From Mycolicibacterium mengxianglii (GTDB lineage Bacteria > Actinomycetota > Actinomycetes > Mycobacteriales > Mycobacteriaceae), in assembly GCF_015710575.1 (NCBI RefSeq), contig NZ_CP065373.1:124001-188000 (forward strand): a DNA stretch of 64,000 nucleotides. The letters are read 5' to 3'. Under the pieces are notes generated by a model, which was not told where the DNA came from, searched no databases, and saw nothing but the letters and a program-made list of their open reading frames with translations. Numbering within the stretch: the first letter of the stretch is position 1; every line of letters starts with the position of its first letter. This document shows, in pieces, positions 35,129 through 44,840 of the stretch. The translations under genes and the position numbers were made by a program.

Positions 35129-35144
35129 TGTGTTGTGCATCACA
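35129..35144. promoter_or_regulatory. CRP-like site upstream of glpF
   Basis: TGTGTTGTGCATCACA fits the mycobacterial CRP (Rv3676) consensus TGTGA-N6-TCACA with one mismatch, and has the core GTG-N8-CAC. It is 27 bp before the glpF start on the divergent side. Confidence 0.55.
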
Positions 35145-35198
35145 TCGGTGGTTGGGCACGAATCTAGAAGCCGGGCGTCGGCGCAGCACTACCCGTCG

Positions 35199-35262
35199 TT
35201 CGGCATCGCCGAACACCACGGCGGTCGACAATGCCGACCGGGGGGGTCGACATGGCCGACCG
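35199..35262. promoter_or_regulatory. Palindrome cluster, probable IclR operators
   Basis: Three symmetric elements lie in the 168-bp divergent region: a perfect one, TTCGGCATCGCCGAA (35199-35213), and two 18-base direct copies, GGTCGACAATGCCGACCG (35223-35240) and GGTCGACATGGCCGACCG (35245-35262), spaced 22 bp or two helical turns. Each of the latter is itself a near-palindrome. The second copy ends 8 bp before the regulator start, fitting autoregulation. Confidence 0.65.
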
Positions 35263-35270
35263 CGTTGGCG

Positions 35271-36050
35271 ATGCTGAATCTCGTGCCAGGGACTGTGCAG
35301 TCGGTGGAGCGGGCGGCGGCGATACTGCAGTTACTGGGGGTCGAGGACGAACCGCTCGGGCTGGTGCAGATTTCCGGCGCGCTCGGATTGGCGAAGGGCA
35401 CCGCCCACGGGCTGTTGCGCACCCTGCACGGTGTCGGGTTCGTCGAGCAGGACGCGTCGGGGCGTTATCGGCTGGGACCTGATCTATTTCATCTCGGCTC
35501 GACTCAGCTGGACCTCAACGAGCTGAAGGCCCGCTCGTTGAACTGGGCCGATGCGCTGGCCGCCCGGACCGGCGAATCGGTGCGCGTGGCCGCGTTCCGC
35601 AACGGTCGGGCGGTGGTGGCCCACCACGTGTTCCGCGCCGACACCACCGCACAGGTGCTCGAGGTGGGCTCGACGGTGCCACTGCACGCCAGCGCGCTGG
35701 GCAAGGTGCTGCTCGCTTTCGACCCGGGGGCCGCACGCAGTCTCACCGGCCCCAGCCTGGTCAGCCTCACGTACCGGACCATCACCAACCGGGCGCAGCT
35801 GCAGCACGAATTGGCCGACACCCGTGACCGGGGCTGGTCGGCGTCGGTCGAAGAAGAGCACCCCGGCATCACGAGCATCGCGGCGCCGATTCGCGACCGC
35901 GGTGGCTACGTGGTGGCCAGCATCGGCATCAGCGGCGCCGTCGACCGGCTCTGTGACCATCGCGCCCGACCGGTCGAACGGCTCGCCGACCTGGTGGTGC
36001 GCGCCGGCCGGTCGATCTCCCGCGAATTCGGCCACGGGCGCGAACAGTGA
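35271..36050 (+). CDS. IclR family regulator of the glycerol locus
   Basis: A 259-residue IclR-type protein. The winged helix is at about residues 8-70 ([42 protein letters not shown]), and the effector domain contains [17 protein letters not shown] and [24 protein letters not shown], typical of IclR. The order glpF-K-D / iclR / glpK2 resembles Streptomyces gyl, where the IclR-type GylR represses glycerol use. ATG 35271 has no clear ribosome site; a GTG four codons later (35283) is an alternative. It overlaps the second kinase by 4 bp. Confidence 0.9.
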   Translation: MLNLVPGTVQSVERAAAILQLLGVEDEPLGLVQISGALGLAKGTAHGLLRTLHGVGFVEQDASGRYRLGPDLFHLGSTQLDLNELKARSLNWADALAARTGESVRVAAFRNGRAVVAHHVFRADTTAQVLEVGSTVPLHASALGKVLLAFDPGAARSLTGPSLVSLTYRTITNRAQLQHELADTRDRGWSASVEEEHPGITSIAAPIRDRGGYVVASIGISGAVDRLCDHRARPVERLADLVVRAGRSISREFGHGREQ

Positions 36051-37564
36051 CCGAGCGCTACATCGCCGCGCTCGACCAAGGCACCACCTCAACCCGATGC
36101 ATCGTCTACGACCACCACGGCCGACTGGTCTCGGTGGCGCAGCGCGAACACCGGCAGTACTACCCGCGGCCGGGCTGGGTCGAGCACGACCCGGCCGAGA
36201 TCTGGGACACCGTGGCGCGGATCATCCCGCAGGCGCTGGCCGACGCGGAGATCGATCCCCGTCAGATCCTGGCCCTGGGCATCACCAATCAGCGCGAGAC
36301 CACCGTGGTGTGGAACCGCCACACCGGCGAACCCGCGCACCGGGCGATCGTCTGGCAGGACACCCGGACCGCGGGGCTGTTGCCGCGAATCGCCGCCGAA
36401 CTCGACGAAGAGACTCTGCATGCCCGCAGCGGCCTGCCGCTGGCCACCTATTTCTCCGGTCCGAAACTGCGGTGGCTGTTGGACAGCGACCCCGAGCTGA
36501 AGGCCGGAGCCGAGCGCGGCGACCTGCTGTTCGGCACCATCGATTCCTGGCTGTTGTGGAACCTGACCGGCGGCGTCGACGGCGGTGTGCACGCCACCGA
36601 TGTCACCAACGCCAGCCGCACGATGCTGATGGACCTGGAGACCCTCGACTGGGACGACGAGCTGCTCGCCGGCATGCACGTCCCGCGCCGGATGATGCCC
36701 GAGATCCGGCCCAACACCGGGCCGTTCCCACCAACGGTCAACCCCATCGCCGGCATTCCGATTGCCGCGGTGATCGGCGACCAGCAGGCCTCCCTGTTCG
36801 GCCAGACGGCGTTCGAGCCAGGTGAGGCCAAGTGCACGTTCGGCACCGGAAGCTTCGTGCTGCTCAACACCGGCAGCGAGATCGTCCAGTCCCGGCGCGG
36901 GCTGATCACCACAGTCGCCCGCAAGTTCGACCGCGAACCAGCCGTTTATGCCCTCGAAGGGTCGGTCGCGGTGGCCGGCGCGCTCGTCGCGTGGTCACGC
37001 GACAACCTCGGCCTGATCAAGACGCCGGCCGAGATCGAGACGCTGGCACGTACCGTCGACGACAACGGGGGCTGCTACATCGTGCCCGCCTTCTCCGGTC
37101 TGTACTCGCCGTACTGGGCGACGGAGGCCCAGGGCACCGTCGTCGGACTGACGTCCTACATCACCAAGGGACACCTCGCCAGAGCGGTGCTCGAGGCCAC
37201 GGCATGGCAGATCCGCGACGTCATCGACGCCATGAAAACCGATTCCGACATCACGGTGCATTCCCTGCACGTCGACGGCGGCATGACCGCAGACAACCTG
37301 CTCATGCAGTTGGTCGCCGACATCCTGGACACACCGGTGGTACGGCCGATGATGGCCGAAACGGTGGCACTCGGGGCCGCCTATGCGGCGGGTCTGGCGG
37401 CCGGCTACTGGTCCGACCGCGAAGTGCTGCGGGCGAATTGGCAACGCGCCGCCGAATGGCATCCCGACATGGACCCGGCGCGTCGCCAGACCGAACTCGA
37501 CGACTGGCACCGGGCAGTCCAACTCGCCATCACCTGGGGGCGGGGGCGCGGCCACACGGCCTGA
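36047..37564 (+). CDS. Second glycerol kinase
   Basis: A 505-residue FGGY kinase closely related to the GlpK encoded at 32716 but clearly divergent. Seen: [65 protein letters not shown] and [20 protein letters not shown]. The start GTG overlaps the iclR TGA (GTGA), so kinase and regulator are co-expressed. It may give kinetic backup or act on a different polyol; both motifs needed for glycerol binding appear kept, so glycerol is the default assumption. Confidence 0.92.
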   Translation: MTERYIAALDQGTTSTRCIVYDHHGRLVSVAQREHRQYYPRPGWVEHDPAEIWDTVARIIPQALADAEIDPRQILALGITNQRETTVVWNRHTGEPAHRAIVWQDTRTAGLLPRIAAELDEETLHARSGLPLATYFSGPKLRWLLDSDPELKAGAERGDLLFGTIDSWLLWNLTGGVDGGVHATDVTNASRTMLMDLETLDWDDELLAGMHVPRRMMPEIRPNTGPFPPTVNPIAGIPIAAVIGDQQASLFGQTAFEPGEAKCTFGTGSFVLLNTGSEIVQSRRGLITTVARKFDREPAVYALEGSVAVAGALVAWSRDNLGLIKTPAEIETLARTVDDNGGCYIVPAFSGLYSPYWATEAQGTVVGLTSYITKGHLARAVLEATAWQIRDVIDAMKTDSDITVHSLHVDGGMTADNLLMQLVADILDTPVVRPMMAETVALGAAYAAGLAAGYWSDREVLRANWQRAAEWHPDMDPARRQTELDDWHRAVQLAITWGRGRGHTA

Positions 37565-37583
37565 GTCTTGCCCCGGTGCCGTT

Positions 37584-38384
37584 CTAGAAGGCGCGTGCAG
37601 ATTTCACCAAATCGATTGTGGCAGAACGCATTTGCTCAATATCGCGCAATCGATCCGGGAAGCCCACGCGGGTGTAGGCCACCCCGCGCGGTGTGGTGAC
37701 CTTGAGGTCGAGGCCGTAGCGGTCGGCGCCCGTGCAGGCCGCGGCGGTGGCATCGGGGAATCCGCCGAGTGCCTGCGCCATCCGGCACAGTGAATCGCCG
37801 TGATCGGCATTGAGGTGGGCGATCACGCCGGGTGCGTGGGGCGCCACCGGATCCGGTTGTGCCGCCGAATAATCCGCGCCGCTGGCCGAGTCCATCCGTC
37901 CGTAACCGCCGACCCAGCGCACCCGCTGCGCCCGCAGCACCCAGAGCGCGAAATCGCTGTAGTCGATGTAGTACTTGGCGGCCGGGACGGCGGCGATGTG
38001 CGCCGCGCGCGCGGCGGCCAGTTCGTCACCAACCGGTCGCTGGACGACCCCGGCCAGGGTGATGCGGGCATTGGCCAGCGGGTCGGAGTCGGTGGCGGGC
38101 GCAACCACGGCGATGCTGGCGCGCGGGTCCCCGGCGAGGTTGCGGCCGTGCTCGGCCATGTTGGACACGCACAGCACCGGTGCCCCGTCGAGTAGGCCGT
38201 AGGTGACCAGCGAGGCCCACGGGTCCCCGTCGGCGGTGAGGGTGGCCAGCGTGCCGGCGTTGGTGGAGGCGGCAATGGTGCGCGCCTCCTCGGCGGCCGA
38301 CGGCCGCACCGGGTTGACGGGCTCGGTCAGCGGCGGCGGTACCGACGGCGCATCGCCGGGGTCGCCGTGGTCACGAACTGCCAC
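37584..38384 (-). CDS. HugZ-like pyridoxamine-5'-phosphate-oxidase-fold protein with DUF2470
   Basis: A 266-residue protein: an FMN-binding-type split barrel (about residues 28-165; NAGTLATLTADGDPWASLVTY, CVSNMAEHGRNLAGDPRASI) followed by a DUF2470 domain (HAPGVIAHLNADHGDSLCRMAQAL, DRYGLDLKVTTPRG). This arrangement is that of HugZ-family proteins, some of which degrade or bind heme. Function here is not established. The GTG at 38384 is preceded by AAGGAG. It converges on the second glycerol kinase. Confidence 0.83.
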   Translation of the reverse strand: MAVRDHGDPGDAPSVPPPLTEPVNPVRPSAAEEARTIAASTNAGTLATLTADGDPWASLVTYGLLDGAPVLCVSNMAEHGRNLAGDPRASIAVVAPATDSDPLANARITLAGVVQRPVGDELAAARAAHIAAVPAAKYYIDYSDFALWVLRAQRVRWVGGYGRMDSASGADYSAAQPDPVAPHAPGVIAHLNADHGDSLCRMAQALGGFPDATAAACTGADRYGLDLKVTTPRGVAYTRVGFPDRLRDIEQMRSATIDLVKSARAF

Positions 38385-38426
38385 GTGGCTGCTCTCCTTG
38401 TCATCGGACTGCTGAGCACCAGCGTC

Positions 38427-39161
38427 TCAGACGGTGCGCCGCAGCCAGGACAGCACCGGCGGCGCGACGGTCTCAACCGCCGACTCGGCGATGATCCAGT
38501 GCGGCAGGGTCGGATGGATCTGATGCTGGGCCCGGTACCGCGTCGCGATCCGCCGCGACACCCAGTGTGCGATATCGCGGTCCTGCCCGGCACTGACACA
38601 CAGCACCGGACAGGTCACGTCGTCGGCCTTGACCCGGGTGGCTGCGGCACCCATGGCCAGCTCGCGGTACACCCGGCCCGAGTCGCGGACCAGCCGCGGC
38701 AGCAGGATGTCCTGCTCAGCCCGGGTCAGCGAGTTCATCAGGACCGCACGCAGGGTCGCTTCGGAGGGGGCAAACGGTCGACCTGCGACGATGGCCGGCA
38801 GCAGCGGAATCAGGTGGGGCACCATCTTCGGGTGCGGCACCAGCATCCCCGGCGGTGCCGAGGCCAGCAGTACCAGCGCCGGACAGTCGCGAGCGGCGGC
38901 CAGTTTCTGTCCCAGCAGGCCGCCCATGCTGTGGCCGATCACGATTGCCGGCTCTCCCAGCGCGTCGTAGGCCGATAACGCCGCGGAGAAGCAGTCGTCG
39001 ATACCGGTGCGAGCCAGCACCGCGTCGTCGGTCGGATCGCGGCCCGGCAGCGTGACGGCATGGCACGGGTAGCCGGCGGCGGTGAAGTAGTCGATCCACG
39101 GCCCGAACAGCGACGGACGCCCGAATACGCCGTGCAGAAAGAGGATCGGCGGAGAGCCCAT
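38427..39161 (-). CDS. Alpha/beta hydrolase
   Basis: A 244-residue alpha/beta-hydrolase-fold protein. Seen: PPILFLHGVFGRPSLFGPW (oxyanion strand-loop), nucleophile elbow GHSMGG (about residue 86), and LCVSAGQDRDIAHW preceding the likely acid. The C-terminal His is in LPHWIIAE. ATG 39161 is used; an upstream in-frame GTG at 39179 also exists. The choice is supported by a possible small upstream gene whose stop lies 5 bp before this ATG. The substrate is unknown. Confidence 0.85.
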   Translation of the reverse strand: MGSPPILFLHGVFGRPSLFGPWIDYFTAAGYPCHAVTLPGRDPTDDAVLARTGIDDCFSAALSAYDALGEPAIVIGHSMGGLLGQKLAAARDCPALVLLASAPPGMLVPHPKMVPHLIPLLPAIVAGRPFAPSEATLRAVLMNSLTRAEQDILLPRLVRDSGRVYRELAMGAAATRVKADDVTCPVLCVSAGQDRDIAHWVSRRIATRYRAQHQIHPTLPHWIIAESAVETVAPPVLSWLRRTV

Positions 39162-39166
39162 GGGCG

Positions 39167-39487
39167 TCAGTATGCCCACGATGGCGTGGGCTTACGCCCG
39201 AGCGGTACGAGCCTGGTAGCGCCTGCCCGGCAGGGCTGAAGGTGATTCCAAAAGGCCCGGCGGAGGTTGCGGACAAAACGCTCGGCGTCCAGTTCGGCGG
39301 CGCGCAGGCCGGCGATCCTGGCGGCGGCGGTCACGGCGGAGAGCACCCGGCCCGCCGACGTCCGGGGAGCCGCACGCAGCCCGAACCAGGACGACCGGCG
39401 GTCACGTCGGCACACAGCAAATCCTGTTTCGCCGTAAGGGGCCGGTAGAGCGTTCGTAACCGACACACCAGCATCGGTAGTGGCCAC
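39167..39487 (-). CDS. Possible small gene or gene remnant upstream of the hydrolase
   Basis: An open frame of 106 residues from GTG 39487. Its middle part (about residues 38-72, TSAGRVLSAVTAAARIAGLR and following) has strong G/C third-position bias, as in real mycobacterial genes, whereas the ends do not. The stop lies 5 bp before the ATG of the hydrolase, which would fit translational coupling. No family is recognised. It may be a short real gene or the eroded remains of one. Confidence 0.3.
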   Translation of the reverse strand: MATTDAGVSVTNALPAPYGETGFAVCRRDRRSSWFGLRAAPRTSAGRVLSAVTAAARIAGLRAAELDAERFVRNLRRAFWNHLQPCRAGATRLVPLGRKPTPSWAY

Positions 39488-39738
39488 TTCGGCCCAGCTC
39501 CGTCATGCCCCGGGGGAGCAACCGCATTACCACCACCGGTCCCAGAGTCTCTCGCGGGCGTTCGGTTCGCACCGTTTGTGCAGGTGGGGCGCTTGCAGTC
39601 CCGCTACCGGAGGCGCTGGCAACGGCGTGTTTGCCGAAGCTCTGGATGATTACGGTTCGCGTACGAGTTGATAGATCCCGTAGCGTTCACTATCGCGAGC
39701 TGGGAGTGCCCTGTAGGGTCACCCCGCAGGGGAGCGTC
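39488..39738. other. Intergenic stretch without recognisable gene
   Basis: No convincing gene, tRNA or repeat was seen here. The GC content falls toward the right end, as expected for the promoter region of the antigen 85 gene that follows. A TTGATA hexamer near 39668 followed 17 bases later by TATCGC could be a weak promoter. Confidence 0.4.
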
Positions 39739-39843
39739 ATGTGTGAATACGAAGACTGGAACAGGTCTGCCGTCGCCCACCGTGCGTCGGCAATGGAGTC
39801 GCGACGGCATCTGCGTCGTACGCACAGATTGGCTGGAAACTAA
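39739..39843 (+). CDS. Possible 34-residue leader ORF ahead of the antigen 85 gene
   Basis: ATG 39739 opens a short frame (MCEYEDWNRSAVAHRASAME and a basic tail RRHLRRTHRLAGN) ending with TAA 39841-39843, three bases before the antigen 85 ATG at 39847. GGGAG lies just before its ATG, while the antigen 85 start has only a weak ribosome site. Such an arrangement could couple translation of the two. The frame may equally be chance. Confidence 0.3.
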   Translation: MCEYEDWNRSAVAHRASAMESRRHLRRTHRLAGN

Positions 39844-40827
<984 letters not shown>

Positions 40828-40837
40828 TCCCAAGCGC

Positions 40838-40873
40838 ACACAATCCCTCGACTCCGGTCGGGGGATTTTGTGT
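40838..40873. terminator. Rho-independent-like terminator after antigen 85 gene
   Basis: A long stem pairs 40838-40852 with 40857-40873 around the loop TCCG, with one G-U pair and a two-base bulge; the right arm carries GGGGGATTTTGTGT, including a short T-run. It starts 10 bp after the antigen 85 stop. Confidence 0.7.
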
Positions 40874-40969
40874 ATCTGGGACCGTCCGGCCGGTTACGTT
40901 CACCCCTGGGTAGCGCGGCGGCCACCGTCGCGCTACCTTGCCGTCGATTGCCCATCGGAAGGTTCGGCC

Positions 40970-42123
40970 ATGACATCAGTCCTCCCCCCGCGGCGCCTCT
41001 TCGCAGCCCGTACCACCGCAGCCCTGACCACCGCTGCGCTTGTCGTTGCGCTGGCGGCCTGCTCCCCACCGGAGAAGGAGAGTTCCGGCCAGCAGACCGA
41101 TTCCGGCGTGAACGCCGCGACCGCCACCTCGGCAGAGGACTTCGGCGGACTCGAAGGCCTGGTCGAGGCGGCCAAGGCCGAGGGCGAGCTGAACGTCATC
41201 GCGCTGCCGCCGGACTGGGCCAACTACGGGGCCGTCATCACGGCGTTCGGCGACAAGTACGGCATCAAGGTCAACTCCGCACAGCCGGACGCCTCCAGCC
41301 AGGACGAGATCAACGCCGCCAACCAGCAGAAGGGCCGCAGCACCGCCCCGGACGTCTTCGACCTGGGGCAGTCCGTTGCCCTGGCCAACACCGCAGCGTT
41401 CGCCCCCTACAAGGTGGAGACGTTCGACGAGATCCCCGCCGACCTCAAGGACGCCGACGGCGCCTGGGTCAACGACTACGGCGGCTACATGTCGATCGGG
41501 TTCGACTCGGCCAAGGTGCCCCCGGTCACCGGCGTCAACGATCTGCTCAAGCCCGAGTTCCAGGGCAAGGTCGCGCTCAACGGCGATCCGACCCAGGCCG
41601 GTGCGGCGTTCTCCGGGTGGTCATGGTGGCGCTGTCCCAGGGTGGATCGGCCGACGACATCGCCCCCGGCGTGGAGTTCTTCCGCAAGCTCAGGGAGGCC
41701 GGGAACTTCCTGCCTGTCGACCCGACCCCGGCGACCGTCGAGTCGGGTCAGACCCCGGTGGTGATCGACTGGAACTACCTCAACGCCGCGGAGACCAAGA
41801 AGCTGCCGAGCTGGCAGGTGCTGGTACCTCAGGACGCCGCGGTGGCGGGCTACTACTACCAGGCCATCAACAAGGAAGCCCCGCATCCGGCGGCGGCCCG
41901 GCTCTGGCAGGAATTCCTCTACAGCGACGAGGGGCAGAACCTGTTCGCCCAAGGCGGGGTGCGTCCGGTACGCGCCGAGGCGATGACCAAGGCCGGCACC
42001 ATCGACGCCGAGGCCGCCAAGCTGCTGCCCACAATCGACGGGCCCACCACGATCCTCGACCAGGAGCAGACCGAGACAGCATCGAAGTACCTGGCCGAGA
42101 ACTGGGCCGCCGCGATTGGCTGA
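40970..42123 (+). pseudogene. ABC transporter substrate-binding lipoprotein, interrupted by a frameshift
   Basis: The N-terminal part, from ATG 40970, has a signal peptide with lipobox LAAC and a binding-protein domain (GELNVIALPPDWANYGAVIT) and runs well to DPTQAGAAFSG. At 41615-41617 the run GGG forces the frame into nonsense; adding one G restores GVVMVALSQGGSADDIAPG and the true C-terminus, which continues in the next frame to TGA 42121-42123. Total length would be about 384 residues, normal for the iron/polyamine/phosphonate class. The permease and ATPase genes behind it are intact. The gap could be a real mutation or a base lost in sequencing. Confidence 0.85.
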
Positions 42124-42124
42124 C

Positions 42125-42979
42125 ATGACGGTGGTCCTGCGGCGGGTACGCGACGGGCTGCCGCTGCTGCCGTTCTTCGGATTCGTCGGCATCTTCCTGA
42201 TCGTCCCGACGGTCACGGTGATCGTCAGCGCCTTCGCCGGCGACGACGGTTTCACCCTCGCCCGGGTCCGGGCGCTGTTCAGCGAGACGGCGTTGACCGC
42301 GTTGTCGCGCAGCCTGGTGCTCTCGGCCGGCACCGCCGTGATCGGCGCGGTGCTGGGCGCGGTACTGGCCTGGCTGATCGTGGCGCGGCCCCCGACGTCG
42401 TTGTTCCGCCGGGTGGCCGTGTCGCTGTGCAGTGTGCTGGCCCAATTCGGCGGCGTGGCACTGGCATTCGCCTTCCTGGCGACCATCGGGCTCAACGGCG
42501 TGCTCACGGTGTGGGTGGTGGACCTGTTTGGCTGGAACCTCGCCGGTAGCGGCTGGTTATACGGGTTGAGCGGACTTGTGCTGGTGTACACCTACTTTCA
42601 GATACCGCTGATGGTGATCGTCTTCCTGCCGGCACTCGAGGGCCTGCGGGAGCAGTGGCGCGAAGCCGCTGTCAGCCTGGGCGCGACCACCTGGCAGTAC
42701 TGGCGCGAGGTCGCATTGCCCTTGCTGACGCCGGCGTTCCTCGGTGCGACGCTTCTGCTGTTCGCCAATGCGTTCGCCGCGTATGCCACGGCTGCGGCGT
42801 TGGTCAGTCAGGGCAGCCCCATTCTGCCGTTGCTGATCCGGTCGGCGCTGACCAGTGAAGTGGTGCTGGGACAGTCCGGGTTCGCCTACGCACTGGCGTT
42901 GGAGATGATCGTCGTCGTCGCGGTGGTGATGGTGGCCTACAACCTGTTGGTGCGGCGCACGTCGCGGTGGCTGCGGTGA
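42125..42979 (+). CDS. ABC transporter permease (PotB/ThiP/AfuB-like), first
   Basis: A 284-residue permease with six predicted helices and the loop EGLREQWREAAVSLGATTWQYWREVALPLLTPAFL, the EAA motif of the spermidine/iron/2-aminoethylphosphonate-type family. ATG 42125 lies one base after the frameshifted binding-protein gene. The substrate is not evident from sequence. Confidence 0.9.
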   Translation: MTVVLRRVRDGLPLLPFFGFVGIFLIVPTVTVIVSAFAGDDGFTLARVRALFSETALTALSRSLVLSAGTAVIGAVLGAVLAWLIVARPPTSLFRRVAVSLCSVLAQFGGVALAFAFLATIGLNGVLTVWVVDLFGWNLAGSGWLYGLSGLVLVYTYFQIPLMVIVFLPALEGLREQWREAAVSLGATTWQYWREVALPLLTPAFLGATLLLFANAFAAYATAAALVSQGSPILPLLIRSALTSEVVLGQSGFAYALALEMIVVVAVVMVAYNLLVRRTSRWLR

Positions 42980-43800
42980 AGCGGGGCACGTTGGGCGGCC
43001 GGGTGATTCGCGCGCTACTACTGGTGCTTTTCGGCCTCTTTTTCCTGTTTCCGCTCTACGCCATGGCGGACTTCTCCACCCGCGATCTGCTGGGCGGCGG
43101 GCGGACCCTGCAGGCGTGGCAGAACCTGATCTCCGACGAGGCGCTGTTCTCCTCCATCGTGACCTCGCTGCTGCTGTCGGTGTTGACGGTGGCGGTGATG
43201 CTGGTGCTGTTGTTGCCGACGATGATCTGGGTGCGGTTGCGGGCGCCGTGGGCCAAGGGTCTGGTGGACTTCCTGTGCCTGCTGCCGTTGACGATTCCGG
43301 CGTTGGTGATCGTCGTGGGGTTGCGCAACGTCTACCTCTGGGTGACGTATTTTCTGGGCGAATCGGCCTTGACGCTGACCTTCGTGTACGTGATCGTGGT
43401 GCTGCCGTTCGCCTACCGGGCACTCGATGCTGCGTTGTCCGCCATCGACCTGCGCACCCTGTCGGAGGCGGCGCGCTCCCTGGGTGCCGGTTGGGTCACC
43501 ACCATCCGGACGGTGATCGTGCCGAACGTATGGACGGGCGTGCTCTCGGCGGCCTTCATCTCGATCGCGGTGGTACTCGGGGAGTTCACCATCGCGTCGC
43601 TGACCGGCTATCAGACGTTGCAGGTGCAGATCGTCGCGATCGGCAAGAGTGACGGGCCGACGTCGGTGGCCGCGTCCCTGGCGGTTCTGGTGTTCGGTTT
43701 CGTGCTGCTGCTGGGGCTTTCACTGATTTCGAGGAAACGGGCGGGCCGGCGCACCGGCGCTGCCGAGCTGACTGCGGCAGTGCCGCTAGGAGGGCCATGA
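42976..43800 (+). CDS. ABC transporter permease (PotC/AfuB-like), second
   Basis: A 274-residue permease. The EAA loop reads LDAALSAIDLRTLSEAARSLGAGW followed by TIRTVIVPNVW, and the protein has about six helices. GTG 42976 overlaps the previous stop by 4 bp; a GTG at 42967 is an alternative. It is coupled by ATGA to the ATPase gene downstream, completing the importer. Confidence 0.9.
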   Translation: MKRGTLGGRVIRALLLVLFGLFFLFPLYAMADFSTRDLLGGGRTLQAWQNLISDEALFSSIVTSLLLSVLTVAVMLVLLLPTMIWVRLRAPWAKGLVDFLCLLPLTIPALVIVVGLRNVYLWVTYFLGESALTLTFVYVIVVLPFAYRALDAALSAIDLRTLSEAARSLGAGWVTTIRTVIVPNVWTGVLSAAFISIAVVLGEFTIASLTGYQTLQVQIVAIGKSDGPTSVAASLAVLVFGFVLLLGLSLISRKRAGRRTGAAELTAAVPLGGP

Positions 43801-44834
43801 GTGTCACCGTCGATTTCAACGACCTGACCCGGGCCTACGGTCCGGTGAAGGCCCTCGACGGGCTGAACCTGCATCTGCAGCCGGGTGAGATGGTGGCATT
43901 GCTGGGCCCTTCGGGCTGCGGCAAGACCACGGCGCTGCGGATCCTGGCCGGTCTCGACGAGCCGACCTCGGGCACGGTCGCAGTGGACGGGCGCGATATC
44001 ACCGGGGTGCCCGCCAACAAGCGGGATATGGGCATGGTGTTCCAGGCCTACAGCCTGTTCCCGCACCTGACTGTGGTGGACAACATCGCCTTCGGTCTCA
44101 AGCTGCGTCGAAAAGGCAAGCAGGACAGGATTTCCCGGGCTCAAGAAATGCTGGAGTTGGTGGGGTTGTCCGAGCATGCCGACAAGTTCGCCAATCAGCT
44201 TTCCGGTGGACAGCAGCAGCGGGTGGCGCTGGCGCGTGCACTGGCGATCGAGCCCCGGGTGCTGCTGCTCGACGAACCGCTCTCGGCGCTGGACGCCAAG
44301 GTGCGTGTGCAGCTGCGAGATGAGATCCGGCGGGTTCAGTTGGAGGTCGGCACCACCACGCTGTTCGTCACCCACGACCAGGAGGAAGCCCTGGCCGTCG
44401 CCGACCGGGTGGGTGTGATGAGCCGCGGGAAGCTGGAGCAGATCGCCACACCGGCGCAGCTGTACACGAATCCGTCGACCCCGTTCGTGGCCGAGTTCGT
44501 GGGCCTCAACAACAAGGTTGCCGCACAAGTGAATCGGGGTACCGTCACCGTGCTCGGCACCGACATGCCCGCGTTGTCCGGCTCCATCGACAGCGGTTCC
44601 GGTGTGGCACTGGTGCGCCCGGAATCGGTCACGGTGCAGCCGGATACCGACGGCACCGCCGTCGTGGCCTCGGTGGCGTTCCTCGGTCCGATGTCGCGGG
44701 TCAGTGCGACGCTGGCCGACGGCGCCCTCGTCGTCGCTCAGATGGCCAGCGCGCAGGCGCAGCAATTCACGGTAGGCGACCGGGTGGCGGTCGGAGTCGC
44801 CGCGGCACCGGTGCTGGTGGTGGCGGCGGCCTGA
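43797..44834 (+). CDS. ABC transporter ATP-binding protein (PotA/FbpC-like)
   Basis: A 345-residue ATPase with an intact nucleotide domain: Walker A GPSGCGKTT (about residues 40-48), Q-loop VFQAYSLFPHLTV, signature LSGGQQQRVALARAL, Walker B VLLLDEPLSALD and the H-loop THDQEEAL. A C-terminal TOBE-like regulatory domain follows from about residue 240. The organisation of the operon (binding protein, two permeases, ATPase) is that of polyamine, ferric iron or phosphonate importers. GGAGG precedes the ATG. Confidence 0.93.
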   Translation: MSVTVDFNDLTRAYGPVKALDGLNLHLQPGEMVALLGPSGCGKTTALRILAGLDEPTSGTVAVDGRDITGVPANKRDMGMVFQAYSLFPHLTVVDNIAFGLKLRRKGKQDRISRAQEMLELVGLSEHADKFANQLSGGQQQRVALARALAIEPRVLLLDEPLSALDAKVRVQLRDEIRRVQLEVGTTTLFVTHDQEEALAVADRVGVMSRGKLEQIATPAQLYTNPSTPFVAEFVGLNNKVAAQVNRGTVTVLGTDMPALSGSIDSGSGVALVRPESVTVQPDTDGTAVVASVAFLGPMSRVSATLADGALVVAQMASAQAQQFTVGDRVAVGVAAAPVLVVAAA

Positions 44835-44840
44835 ACCGGG

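Noticed and set aside
34254..35270. Upstream in-frame extension of the iclR gene to 34254
   Set aside because: It runs antisense through glpF and the operator cluster; the winged helix begins right after 35271.
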